A stretch of 64,000 nucleotides of DNA from Gnetum montanum (taxonomy: Eukaryota > Streptophyta > Gnetopsida > Gnetales > Gnetaceae), in the NCBI GenBank assembly GCA_015680685.1, contig MNCI01015542.1, positions 186,842-250,841 of the forward strand. The letters are read 5' to 3'. The notes under the pieces are model-generated. The model was given only the letters and a program-made list of their open reading frames with translations. It was not told where the DNA came from and did not search any database. The position numbers were made by a program, and so were the translations under genes. This document shows positions 24,333-36,049 of the stretch, in pieces (positions within the stretch are counted from its first letter, which is position 1; each line of letters starts with the position of its first letter).

Positions 24333-25155
24333 TGATGAATCGTGATATTGGGGCCATGATATTAGGTCTACGATATCGAAGCTTGCCATGTGATGTTCAA
24401 TACCTGATATTATGTCCTACCTCATTGCCTATAAATAAGAGGTGAGCACACTTAGTTTGCATAGTTAGTATTAGTTCCTTACCCAAACTCTTTCATTTTC
24501 TCCCTCTCAAAGTTAGAATTATTTCTGTGTGCCTGCAGTAGGAGTCATAAAGTGAATGGATCTTCATTCAAGCATTATGTACCTAAGCACACCTTGTGTA
24601 CAGCAATAAAGACAAATTTTTTGATAAACCTTGCAACATTCAGAATAGATTAATTAATGTTAATTACTATTACTTAATGCTTTTCTTAGTTAATTAATGA
24701 TTCTCTCTCACCCTACAACTCTCCTAAGTAAGCACACATAGCACGATCACTTCAAGAATGTGTGTAACACTTGGTAACCCAGTAATGATTAGCGTTTGGT
24801 AATCCCAGTAGTGTTGATCTAGTTCAGGATGTGTACGGCAAGTGAGAACGGATACTGGTATTAGCATCAATTAGAGCCTAGTTAATAAATAGTAAATTTA
24901 AATTAGTTATTTATTTATCTTTCTCTTCCCTTATTAGTAGCAGGACATAAAACATAAAAAGTATAAAAATCATATGCCTCAAGTTTACTTAACCATACAA
25001 TCATGACATATAAGTAAGCTTGGGAAGACAACAATTAACCAACCCATCCTTGTTCCATCAAGGTGCATAAGCACTTAGTCATTGGAATTTGACCAGATTG
25101 TGTGTGTACACTCGTATTCATATGGTTGAGCATAGGCATACCTCGCCACTCATCA
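24333..25155 (+). repeat. 3' LTR of element A
   Basis: 823 bp, from TGATGAATCGTG to CACTCATCA. U3 contains repeated GATATT/GATATC words (24343-24410), a TATAAATA box at 24430-24437 and a transcription-start region shortly after. It is followed directly by the right CTAGT duplication. Confidence 0.9.
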
Positions 25156-25160
25156 CTAGT
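25156..25160. repeat. Target-site duplication, right copy (CTAGT)
   Basis: Identical to 17767-17771. Only 33 bp separate it from the LTR of element C. Confidence 0.85.
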
Positions 25161-25193
25161 AGAACATTTGTTGAACTTAAGATTGTAGCTCAT

Positions 25194-25999
25194 TGATGAG
25201 CGATGAGGTACTCCTACGCTCAACTATACAAATATGAGCATTTCATGCACGATTTGGTTGAATTCCAAGGACTAAGTGCCTATGCACCTTTGTGGAACAA
25301 TAATTGGTTGGTTAATCCTTGTCTTCCCAAACTTACTTATATGTTAGGGTTATATGGTTAAGTAAGCTTGAGGCATATGATTTTTATGGCTATTATGTGT
25401 TTTATATCATGCGCTAATAAGGAGGGGAAGAGAGATAACTAAGTAACTAATCTAATTTAACTACTCATTAACTAATTTCTAATTACTCCTAACACCAGTA
25501 TCCATTCCCACTTGCTGCACACATCCTGAACCAGTGCAACATTACTGGGATTACCAAACGCTAATCGTCACTGGCTTACCAAGTGCTACACACATGCTCA
25601 AAGTGGTCGTACTGAGTGTATTTAACTAAAAGAGTTGTAGGGTGAGAGAGATCATTAATCAACTAGGAAAGCATTAAATAATAATTAACACTAATTAATC
25701 TATTCTGTATACTGCAAGGTTTATCATAAAGTTCATCTTTATCGTCGTACACGAAGTATGCTCAAGTACACAATGCTCGAATAAAGATCCGTTCACTCTA
25801 TGACTTCTACTACGGCCACGCAGAAATAATTCTAACTCTAGAGGGAAAAAGTGGCAAGTGTTTGGCTAAGGGACTAACTTCTAATGTGGAAACCAAGGGC
25901 ACCACCTCTTATTTATAGGCAAGGAGACAAGCCATGATATTGGGTATCCGACATCGCCTGGTTGATCTGATATTGTAGATGGGATATCACAGTTCTTCA
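25194..25999 (-). repeat. 3' LTR of element C
   Basis: 806 bp. On the minus strand it runs TGAAGAACTGTG...CATCGCTCATCA. U3 has GATATC/GATATT words and a TATAAATA (reverse at 25910-25917). The polypurine tract abuts it at 26000. It lies in inverted orientation to the A LTR, 38 bp away. Confidence 0.85.
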
Positions 26000-27885
26000 T
26001 ACCCCCATGATTGAATGAAAACTCGTCCTAGAGTTCCTTACAAAATATTGGGAAGGTATGGGATGATTGACTAAATGACCATTGACAGTGGAATGGGGTG
26101 ACAGACTCAACGTGCTTAGTGAACATATCAACAATACAATACATGATAGCATTAGTGTTCATGACCACAAAGGTGAACACTATACATAAATGACATCCAG
26201 CCTTATTTGGTAGCTCAAAGAGAAGGAGAGAGAGAAAAGAATAAGATGTGTTGCTGCCGATGCCAAGATCACGCCTTCTGTTGTTTATCCATAACCACAC
26301 CACCAATCTTGCTCCTTTCATAAACATTCCAGTTCCAGTCCATCCTGAGTGTTTCCTCCAGGCCCAGTCCATTGTTGTATGATTATCATCTGCACACACA
26401 ACACAGTCACAAATGATCAAGGGTAGATAAATCACAATGTAGTTGATACCTTACCTCAATGTAGAGTGCATTGGTTGAGTTGTGGTTATGGCAGATGCTG
26501 ATTCTAGAGATTTAACACTGGTGACTACCTAAGGGGTAGGGGTTAGGAAAAATTGAAACATTTGTGCCAGGGCCCCCATGACTAAGAGTGAACCTCTGGT
26601 AGCAATAGGATGGAAAAAGATAAGGAATAAGAAAGATGGAGAAAAAGTAACAACGGAAATGCCAATAAAATGGATGTCATAGATGGGGATAAAACAAAAA
26701 ATTGTTGATTGTAGGAAACGTTTAAGGAAAAGAAGTTAAAAAATGCATCAAAAAGAAATGCCATTGGGTCCTCCCCAAAGTAGGCTCATGCCCTTGATGC
26801 CTTGACAGACCCACAAACCAAAGAGTCCGTAAACTCTGAGAATGTCATTTGGAAGCAAGAGTTAAAAAATTACCCACAAGAACTTACCAAGGAAAAATAA
26901 TGCATCAACCAAGACACAGACTAATGATAAAACTATCAATGAGGTGAAAATGGAAAAGAAAGGTGAAGAGGAGAGAATGGAATGGAAACCCAAGAACAAG
27001 GTTGTGTAAAGTCCCTTGTGTGTTTTATGGTTAATGTGACCAAGTAGAACTCATTCCAAATCCAAGCTCAACAAACCACATTCAGTGACATCGCATCAAC
27101 ACATTTGACCAACCTATCCTCTTGAAGCAACAAGAATGCCTCTACAACAAGTCACCACCATTCCGAGAAGAGCGAGATGGAGAATCAGGAAGCGAGAAAG
27201 GGCCTTAGCTAGAGGGAACCTTCAGGCATGGGTAACATGTCTTTCTAGTGCCATAACCAGTGCGTGTAGCCCAAGTTAATTATTGTTTCTAAGGGGTGTG
27301 CTTTCAATTCTCACTTTTTTTTGTGTTTTTTGCATGAGAACCGCACCATGCAAAGACTTATTTTTATGTACTCAACTTCCAGAGATTTGATGAATGGTTA
27401 GAATGGTGAAAAACTCAAGGAAAAATCATCCAATCACTCAAGAGAATAGCCAACACAAATGCATTGAATCCACTTGAAATCACACCCTTTTCATCCTTTG
27501 AGTCATTCCTTAGTTTGAGAAATACCTAACCACCAATTCGTTAATAGTTTTATTAGAGAAAGGAACTATACAGTTCCAAGCCAAGGGAGACCATAGGATT
27601 TTATGGATGTATGAACAACATGGACTCATTGCCTGTTTAATCAAAAGAACCATACCTTAATATCAACATCATACTTCAAAGGTAAAATCCAAACATTAGC
27701 AATCAATATGGTATTATTCATGCCACCATCATGAACACTTATTGGATGATGAACAAAATAAAGTAATCACACAAAGAAATGGTAAAAATATGAACGATGG
27801 TGTAAAAAAAATAAGAAATATTAAAGAAATGAGCAAAAAAAATGTGTAAAACAAAAATTTAGAAAGAACTAAGGGCCTTCAACGA
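26000..27885 (-). other. Polypurine tract and 3' noncoding region of element C
   Basis: Noncoding, colinear with 22442-24332 of A in inverse orientation (for example the block at 26766-26810). No gene seen. Confidence 0.65.
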
Positions 27886-28830
27886 TTAGTAGAGGTGGCC
27901 ATCTCCCCCATGACTGAGCTGGAAGGAGGAGATCCGAAATAATGAGCCAGGTTGCCCACCTACAGAGGTAGCATATGTTCTGGTTGTCCTAAACTCATGG
28001 AAAGTTTTTTTTTGTTGCATTTTGACTAATAGTCTCTTATCTAGGCTCTCAGGTTTATATATGGTCATGGCCCCTAAAGGAAAAGTTGCAGAGATAATGT
28101 AAGGTCCTTCCCATAGTGTTTGAAATTTGGTACGTTGTAACACATGTGTGGGGTTCTAGTAGAGAACCTTATCTCTTGGTTGATACTTAACTTTCCTAAT
28201 TTTTAGGTCATTATGTTGTTTATTAAATGCCTTGTGCAACTCATTAGATGACAGGGTAGCTAGTCAGTTCTCATCTAGCAAGTTAAGAGTCATCAAACTT
28301 TGTTTTTGTGCTAGATCAAGATCAAGGTTGAGGTCACATGCTATAGCTAGTGTATAGAGCTCAGTTTGGATAGGAAGTGTTGGAAGTTTTCCATACACTA
28401 ACTCATAGGGAGAGTAGCCTATAGGGAGTTTCCATGTGGAGTGGTATTCCCAAAGAGCATAATTCAGTTTAGTGCTCCAATCTCGCTTATAATTGCTAAT
28501 GGTTTTGGTCAGTATCTTAGTAATCTCCCTATTTGTTGCATTAACTTCCAAAAAGTTACATCTCTGAAGTGTGTACCGTTATCTAAGATAAGTGCACGTG
28601 GCACACCAAACCTGTTGATGACTTGTTGTTGAAAAAATTGTGCAGCTATAGATGATGCGCAATCTTTAATGGCAACTACTTCAGTCCATTTTGTTAAGTA
28701 GTCTATGGGAAACTATGATGTAAGCTTTTCCATTGGACATTAGTGTAATGGGCCCCATGAAATTAATTTCCCAAATGTCAAAGGGTTCCAACAGTTAAAT
28801 CCATTGTTACGGACCCTCCATTCTAGCAGT
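27886..28830 (-). pseudogene. Athila-like integrase pseudogene (element C)
   Basis: The minus strand reads, in order, VINRFGVPRALILDNGTHF (second catalytic Asp kept, about 28620-28575), then a short deletion removing the HPQANGQ block, NATNREITKILTKTIS (28551 on), YSPYELVYGKLPTLPIQTEL, and the tail WEGPYIISATFPLGAMTIY ending at 27886. The loss of roughly 20 codons around the catalytic Glu makes it inactive. Confidence 0.8.
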
Positions 28831-29121
28831 CATTCCCCCATCACGTTGACAGCGCTCACAAGATTAGACAAATTGATGGGTATCCTAGAACAAGGTAGCG
28901 CAATAATACCCTACGCGCAGGATCTTGATGGTCGTTCATCTTCTAGCATAATGACCCCCACAAGGGCACTCATGAGCATCCTAGAGAACTCTTAGTTGAT
29001 CTTTATTGGGAACACACCATCGAACCAAGATATCAGAACATACTTTGTAAAGTTGTCCATTAATCTCCATAAAGTGCTTGTCTCTATGAAGAAACTATTG
29101 TTTCTTCTTAAGGTTTAACTC

Positions 29122-29800
29122 CTATGGTATTTTTTGGGTAAGAAGATAGGTAAGAATGCTACTGTACCAGTTTGTCTCCATGGGTGATTGGTTGTTCACT
29201 ACACTGGTAAAGAGGAACTCGTCAAGGAAATGATCAGAAATTGAATACTCATCCTCTTTGTTATCCCAGTGCAACTGAGATAAATGATCAGCAACTACAT
29301 TCTTAGTGCCTTTACAATTGATCTTTGTTAAATCAAACTCTTGTAGGATTACCAGCCATCGTATAATACGGGGGCTTACCATTGGCTTATTCATGAAGAA
29401 CCGGATTGCACTATGATTTGTGTGTATGAATACTTTGTACCCAATTACATAGTGTCTAAATTTTTCTAGCGCAAACACTACAGCCATTAACTATTTTTCT
29501 GTAGTAGTGTAGTTAAGTTGTGCACCAACTATACTTTTACTTGCACAGTGGATGTAATAATGGAATTTCTAGTCATCTAACTGTGTAAGCATGGCTCATA
29601 AGGGATAGTTGGATGCTTCAGTCATGACATCGAATGGTTTGGACTAGTCAGGAGCTTGTAGAATGGGTGTTTCCACAAGCCTCTATTCCAAAGTTTAGAA
29701 AGCTAGTTTGCATTTCTTGGTCCACTTGAAGGGTATGTCCCTTTTTGTTAACTCTACCAATGGTTTGGCAATCATTGAAAAGTTCTCTATGAATCTCCTA
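29122..29800 (-). pseudogene. Athila-like RNase H and pol connection (element C)
   Basis: 29487-29122 reads MAVVFALEKFRHYVIGYKVF, IHTNHSAIRFFMNKP and RIIRWLVILQEFDLTKI, then NVVADHLSQL, the Ty3/gypsy RNase H series. Upstream (29800-29490) are KLVETLILQAP-type residues with stops. The zinc-binding part of integrase (about 28830-29110) follows but is badly broken. Confidence 0.8.
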
Positions 29801-29826
29801 TAGTAGCTAGTGTGTTCAAGGAATGA

Positions 29827-30504
29827 TTAAATGTCTTTGATAGTTTCTAGTCGATGGGTAATTCCTTGGATAACTTTGATTTTCTTAGGGTCTACCTCTA
29901 TCCTTGCATGTGAGATTTTATGCCTAAGTACTATGCCTTCTTGGACCATCAAATGGCTTTTTTGCCAATTAAGCCTCAAATTAGTTTCTACACACATTTT
30001 TAGCACTTGCTCTAATCGGTCCAAGGCATGATCAAAACTTGCTCCATAAGTGGAGAAGTCATCCATAAAGACTTTCACACCATTTCCTATCTATTGCTGG
30101 AATATGCTTAGAACTAAGCATTGAAATGTTGTAGGGGCATTGCACAAGCCAAACGACATTTTTTTGTATGCAAACATTTCTCAAGGATTGGTGAACATAG
30201 TTTTGGCTTGGTCTTATAGGGCTATTTGTATTTGGTTGTATCTGCTATATCCATCCAAAAAACTATAATAGAAATGCCCTGTGATAGTATCTAAGACTTG
30301 GTCAACAAATGACAATGGAAACTGATCCTTGAATGTTTTCATGTTTAGTAGCCTAAAATCTATGCACACCCTCCATTTGCCTCCCTTTTTAGGCACGATT
30401 ACTAAGGGGCTAACCCATTTTCTATCAGCAATGGGATATATGAACCCAGCCTTTAGAAGATTTTCAATTTCTTCTTTTACTACTTGCTTCAACTTTGGGT
30501 TCAA
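29827..30504 (-). pseudogene. Athila-like reverse transcriptase (element C), best-preserved RT of its group
   Basis: One frame runs 30504 to 29827 with few stops. It contains KQVVKEEIENLLKAGFIYPI, KGGKWRVCIDFRLLNM, YYSFLDGYSRYNQIQIAL, FGLCNAPTTFQ and VFMDDFSTYGASFDHALDRL, with the catalytic FMDD intact, then KSHLMVQEGIVLRHKIS. The FMDDF variant and CNAPTTFQ context are typical of Athila rather than Tat (YIDD) RTs. One TAG near 30213 and others prevent translation. Confidence 0.85.
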
Positions 30505-30580
30505 TCACCTCTATGGTTATTTTCAAGGATTCATGGAGGAGTCAGTGTAAATCCTATGCTGGCATATCCTAGGATCTATT

Positions 30581-31530
30581 CTAGTTAATTCTAGATATGA
30601 CCAGGTGAAGGCTTTTGACCACTTGTTTATTATCTTTAGCAGACTTTTTTTTTTGTTGCGGAGCAAGTCTTGCATTGATGATTACCAATTTTTCATTCTT
30701 AAGGAACGTGTATTCCATACCAGTGGGAAATGGTTTTAGCTCCAGGGGCTCTTGTTTAAATTTCTTAGGAATTTCCAACTTCCCCTAGTTGATTTTCTCT
30801 AAGTTAGGACTGGGAAGTTGGTGGTGGACTTACTCTAATGTGTCTATGCTATCTATGTAAGTGCAAGTCAAACCCTCAGTTAGTTCCATGCATATAAGTG
30901 AGCTACTTTCTTGATTAGCTATCAGCCACTAGGTGTCTTCTTGTTGTGTGGCTACTTCATACATGCACCTTTGTATATTGATCATTTGTGCACACTGATT
31001 TCATGTAGCTAATGTTAAACTTTGCACAACCCATGATTTTTGCACGCAATTACACCTTGTGTCACTATATGCGATGCATGGAACCTTCTTCTTCTTGATC
31101 TTTCCAAAAGTATTTTTCTTAGATACTTCTAGGGAAAGATCACGAATTCCTAGGCATGCATCGATAATGCTTAGCCATGTTCTTCTAATTATGATTGGGA
31201 AGTTCCCCTTACTATTGTTCACTTGAATCACCAGGAAGTCAGCTGGATACGACCATCCACAAATAGTGGTAACAATTTCCTCCACTAATCCCAAGGGAAC
31301 AGTGATGGACTAGTTAGCCAACTCTAAACAAACATTGCTCTTTTTTAATGGAGGTAGGATATAGGCCTTATACATTCCTTGGGATATTAGGTTGACATCG
31401 AAACCTGAATCTAAAAGATATTTTCATGGCTCATTCCCAGCAATTTGTATATATATTAGGGGACTCCCAGGATCAAAGAATTTCCTGGGAAGGTGGCCAG
31501 CTTTGATTCAATCAGTAATGGCATGTGTTA
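30581..31530 (-). pseudogene. Athila-like protease and protease-RT linker (element C)
   Basis: Protease runs from about 31530: LLDSGFDVNLIS with an intact DSG (about 31395-31420), then GLVEEIVTTICGWSYPADFL and GNFPIIIRRTWLSIIDACLG, ending KVPCIAYSDTRCNCVQKSW. The linker 30778-30581 reads MEIPKKFKQEPLELKPFPTG. Stops are few in this part. Confidence 0.75.
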
Positions 31531-32186
31531 ACATGATTGTATGCATTGAATGTGGTGTTAAGTTTAAAGGGGGCTCTGAAGCTTTATTTGATATAGAGAC
31601 ATCCAAAGACTCAACCTCTTGTGGTTGCAAAGGCTTGGTTGGACTATTGGTTTTGAAGAAAAATCTTTTTTTCATACAGTTTTCAGAACCAATAGTAGGT
31701 TGAGAATTAAAAGCCCTTGTGGCATTTCATTGCTGTGGCTAAGCAAGGAGTTCACCTTGCATTGATGAAGTAGGTGGTAATGGAGCTATTGGTGGGAGAG
31801 CTATTTGGTCTACCTTTGTCGATACTTTTGATGCTAAATTTTGGATAGGCAAGGTTTTCCTATTCACCATCTCTTCAAGTGGTGACTCTTCCTCATCCTC
31901 ACAAAATCTTACTCCCTTCTTCCAGACTGAAGGATCTCAGTTATATTCTTCCACACACTCTCTTTCGTAGCTCACCTTCTTCCTTAGTAACTTGATCTAG
32001 TAGTTTGTGAATTTGATGGGACCTAAGCTCGAATAACCTTCCTTGGGCATAGGTCCCAAGGGTTCTTCTCATTTCATGCCTAAGCTCATCTACAAGAAGA
32101 CGTAGTTAATCTTGCTATGAATAACCATGGCCAGGACAACGATGAAATAGTGCATAATAACGAACCATGGTAGCCTCCAAGGGTTC
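31531..32186 (-). pseudogene. Athila-like gag C-terminal fragment (element C)
   Basis: Minus-strand residues correspond to gag of A at 19330-19720 and then to the tail before the protease. A block between STKVDQ-like sequence (about 31810) and the Pro-rich tail is missing relative to A. The fragment ends at 32184-32186 where the sequence becomes LTR. Confidence 0.65.
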
Positions 32187-32732
32187 CCACTTTCCGGACA
32201 CATCCTGAACGTTTTCTAAATACTGCTTGGTTGTCAAATGCTAATTGTTTCTAACCTACCAAGTGTCACATGTATGTTTGAAGGGGTCATGCTTGTGTAT
32301 TTTAATGAGTCTCTTGATTAATCAAAATTAATTGCATGAATAACATTAATGAAAACTACATGAAACCATAATATATAAATGCATAAGAAAGAAAGCCTCA
32401 AGTGCTACAAGGATGAATCAAAGAGTTTGTCTTTGTTTCGAACACAATGGTGTGTTCAAGTACATCAATGCTTGAATAGAGATTCGATCACACTTAGACC
32501 TCCTATTATGGGCACTTGGAAAATATTTTAACTCTCAAATGTACAAAATGCAAGAGTTTTGCTACTTGACTACAAAAAAACTACTCTTCATCATGCACCC
32601 AAGGTTTGTATTTATAGACTTGCGAGTAACCTTGCGATATTGAATGTACGATATCGCATATTGGGCTACGATATTGCGTACTCAATATCGTGGCCACTTC
32701 GATATTGGAGTGTATGAAAACACAGTTTATCA
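32184..32732 (-). repeat. 3' LTR of element B, truncated
   Basis: Aligns with 41028-41569 of the 5' LTR (for example the GGACACATCCTGAACG and TGCATGAATAACATTAATGA blocks). U3 shows five or more GATATT/GATATC words (32634-32712). The outer end is replaced by gag of C, with TTC shared at the junction. Confidence 0.85.
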
Positions 32733-33981
32733 TATCCCCATGACTAAATGAAAACTCATCCTCGAGTATAAAAGAAGAGGAACAAGTCCTTACAAAATAT
32801 ATTAGGAGGTGTGGACTATTCACTGACATGAAGAGTGACATAGAGAAAATAGACAAATACAAAAGTTCCTGAGCATACAACATTATAATTGTGTACAAAA
32901 TTGGATGTTCATGATAATAGGAAAGAACACCCTCGAATACAAAGGACATCCAAACCCTCTTATCAATAGAAGAATGAGGTAGAGGTAGAAGAGATTCAAC
33001 GATCATGAACAATCTCTTGCAAGTGATATTGTTGCATCCTCCTTGGTGAAGATAGTCCCACTTCCAGTCCATGCTCCCCACTGTACTCACAACAAAATCA
33101 ATGATTTAAAGTGTAACATATAGTGGCTGAATACCTTGTCTCGTTAGTAATTTTATCTAGCCAAGTTGTGATTGTGATAGATTAGTTGCTTGATAGTGTT
33201 AGTGGAAAGACTGACGAATAGGGTAAGTAATAGAAGTGGTCCATAAAATTCAGAAAAATCTTAACACAAGGAATACTGGAAAGAGGGTATAAAAATTTAC
33301 AATAATAAAAAGAATAATTTCACTAAAAATGGTTGTGAAGATGTGTACAATTGGATGGAATGGATGGGGTAAATAAAAATAATTTTATTATAACAATGTC
33401 TAAGGGTAAAGTACTTAACTTAACCAAACCAAAAGATATGCAAGTGGGTCCTCCCCAAAGAAGGCACATGCCTTTTATGCCCTTGCATAACTTCAAACTA
33501 AGGAGTCCATGGGCTTCATGGATAATTAATGGTTACAGAAAGTTAAGTACAAAAATCCAAATGTAATTGAGTAAGAAACCCAACACATCAAACCAAAACA
33601 TTGAATCAAAACATGAAACCGACAGTGAGGTGAGACATGAAAAACATAGATGGATGACAAAGAGAATGGAATGGAATCCCTAATTATGGCCACATGAAGT
33701 CCCTTTTGAAGTTTGTGATTAAATGACTTGGTAGGATCCATCCTTAGTCGATATCAAAACCAACCACTTTTAGTGACTTCGCATCGACATTCTAAGGCTA
33801 GTTCATCCCCTAACATACAAGAATGCTTCCACAAAACAACCACCATTCCAAATTGGAACCCTTTTATTTAGTCTAAGAGGTGTGGTTTGAATTCCCATGT
33901 TTTTTTTGAATGGGAGCCACACCATGCAAAGACCCATGAATTTTTTGCATTTATTTTTTCAAATGGGTTTCCTTTGAATCC

Positions 33982-34033
<52 letters not shown>

Positions 34034-34687
34034 ATGAGGACCACATCATGCAAGGACTTATTTGACTTCCAATTGTGGAATGATGCAGAATGCTGAGAAG
34101 CTCACGAGAACACTCTCGCACATAGGAAAATAGGAAAGCATGAAGAATATTGCATCCCTTTAAAGCCACACCTTGTCTAAACCTTTGATTTCTTCCCAAT
34201 TCCAAAAACAAGCTACCAATTTATTAGAGTTGCATTAATGAAGAAGGGACTACACGTTTCCAAAATAATAAAAACCATAGAGTATGTGGATGGGTGGATG
34301 ATGTGGACTCACTAGCTATTACATGAAAAGAAACCATGTCCTAATCATCAGTAACAACATTCAAAGTCAAAAACCAGACATCAACAATCAAATTACAAAT
34401 GAAACATACCACCATTGAGTAGCACATTACCATTGTACCTAACATCTTATTAGCAAAAAGAGTAGAGAAACACATCAAACATAAGAAGATATAAATGAAA
34501 GTAAAATATTATGCAATAAATATCAAATATATTAATGATGATGTAAAACAAAACTTAGAAAAGATCAATAACCTAAAAATAAAAAAATGTAAAACAAATA
34601 TTTAAAATAAAGAATATGAAAACAAAAAGTTGTAAGACCAAAAGTGTGTAAAAAAAAAGTCAAAAGACTAAGGAGTCGCAAAAAGTG
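32733..34687 (-). other. Polypurine tract and 3' noncoding region of element B
   Basis: Noncoding, colinear with A and C. Includes the (CT)n microsatellite at 33985-34032. No gene seen. Confidence 0.65.
33985..34032. repeat. (CT)n microsatellite
   Basis: An uninterrupted run of about 24 CT dinucleotides inside the 3' noncoding region of element B; the same place in A and C lacks it. Confidence 0.95.
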
Positions 34688-34699
34688 TTAGTATGGGTG

Positions 34700-36020
34700 G
34701 CCATATCCCCCATGACTAAGTTGGAAGGGGGAGATCCAAAAGATTGAGTGTGGTTGTCCATCTGTTGAGGTGTTTGTTGAGTTGGTTGGCTTGGGCTTAT
34801 GAAAAGGTTTCACTTATTGGTTGTTGACTAATTGTTTTCTTTCTAGGTTGTTAGGTTTATAGATAATCATGGCCCTATATAGAAAAGTCTCATCAATAAT
34901 GTAAGGTCCTTTCCACAACATTTGAAATTTGGTTTGCCAGGGTACATGTGCAGGATTCCAATAGAGGACCTTATCTCCTGGTTGAAACTTAACTTTTCTT
35001 ATTCTGAGATCATGGAATTTCTTGTTGAATGCCTTATGCATTTCATTGGATGATAGGGCCATTAATCAATTTTCATCGAGCAATTTGAGGTTCATTAATA
35101 ATTCTTTCTATGTTAGACTTAGATTTAGGTTAACGTCACAAACTATAGAGAGTGTATGGAGCTCAGATTGGATGGGTAGTATTGGTAGTTTTTTGTACAT
35201 GAGCTCATAGGGAGAATAACCTATGGGAAGCTTCCCTATGGAGTGATAGGCCTAAAGGTCATCATTTAATTTGGTGCTCCAGTCCCTTCTGTATTTGCTA
35301 ATTATGTACATTAGAATTTTCTTAATCTCCCGATTAGTGACCTTAGCTTGACCATTCGCTTGGGGATGATATGGTGTTGTGAGTTTATGCTCAACTCCCA
35401 AGCGCTGCATAAGTTTTCGGAAAGTGGCACCTGTAAAATGAGTTCCATAATTAGAAATTAATGTGCAAGGCACACCAAAAATTTTTATGATATTTCTTTT
35501 TACAAACCAAGCAGTAGTGGTGGATGTACAGTTGATGACGGTTGCTACTTTTGCCCACTTGGTGCAATAGTCAACTACAACTATTATATATGCTTTTTCA
35601 TTTGATAAAGGTGCAATGGGACCCAAAACGTCAATGCCCCAAATATTGAATGGCTTAAGAGGTTGAATCCATTGTTGTGGCCCCTCCATTAGAGCTATCA
35701 TTCCACCATCTCTCTGGAAATGATCACAAGTGCAGAAAAATTAGTATGCATCCCTGAAGCTTGTTGGCCAATAATATCCTACCATGAGGATTTTTATCGG
35801 CATGCATCTCCTAGCATAATGGCCCCCACAAGGGCCTTTGTGAGCATCCTAGAGAATGCATAGTTGACTTTGTGAGCATAATGTACCAAGCCATTGGGAT
35901 ATACTTTGTAAAGGTTTCCTTTAATTTCCATGAAATGCTTGACCCGGTGAAGAAATTGTTGTTTCTTTCTAGTGTCTAGCCCTTGCGGTAGTTCTTGCTT
36001 GAGCATATAAGTGAGGATGG
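34700..36020 (-). pseudogene. Athila-like integrase pseudogene (element B)
   Basis: From high to low: zinc-binding region (36006-35794, HRVKHFMEIKGNLYKV, with HEDRC-like remnants), core at 35701-35252 with FNIWGIDVLGPIAPLSNEKA and IVVVDYCTKWAKVAT, then TLISNYGTHF, where the second catalytic Asp is replaced by Asn, and TPYHPQANGQAKVTNREI, where the catalytic Glu is Lys. The tail (35062-34814) reads LRIRKVKFQPGDKVLYW and WKGPYIIDETFLYRAMIIY. The loss of two of three DDE residues shows it is dead. Confidence 0.85.
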
Positions 36021-36049
36021 TGTCATACCATTTTGGTTCATTAGGAATT

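Larger units (their letters stand above)
17772..25155 (+). mobile_element. Athila-like Ty3/gypsy element A with both ends preserved
   Basis: Both LTR ends are TGATGA...TCATCA and are flanked by a 5-bp CTAGT duplication, so the insertion limits are secure. Internal order is primer-binding site, gag, protease, linker, RT, integrase tail, noncoding region, polypurine tract. The RT motifs (VCIDFRLLN, FGLCNAPTTFQR, a degenerate FMDN) and the PBS (TTGGTGCTATTGCTAAGGA, a decayed form of the tRNA-Asp-type Athila PBS) support the Athila lineage. The 5' LTR is internally deleted (191 versus 823 bp). RNase H and most of integrase are deleted. The copy is non-autonomous and dead. Confidence 0.9.
25194..32186 (-). 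mobile_element. Athila-like element C, minus strand, truncated in gag
   Basis: Reading from high to low coordinates: partial gag, protease, linker, RT, RNase H, integrase, noncoding region, polypurine tract (reverse CCCCC at 26002-26006) and 3' LTR at 25194-25999. The 5' end is missing: gag stops at 32184-32186 and continues as the middle of element B's LTR. It keeps more of pol than A, including an intact FMDD in RT. Confidence 0.85.

Noticed and set aside
33887-34211. Open frames across the CT repeat on both strands
   Set aside because: Produced by the microsatellite (Ser-Leu and Arg-Glu runs); not genes.
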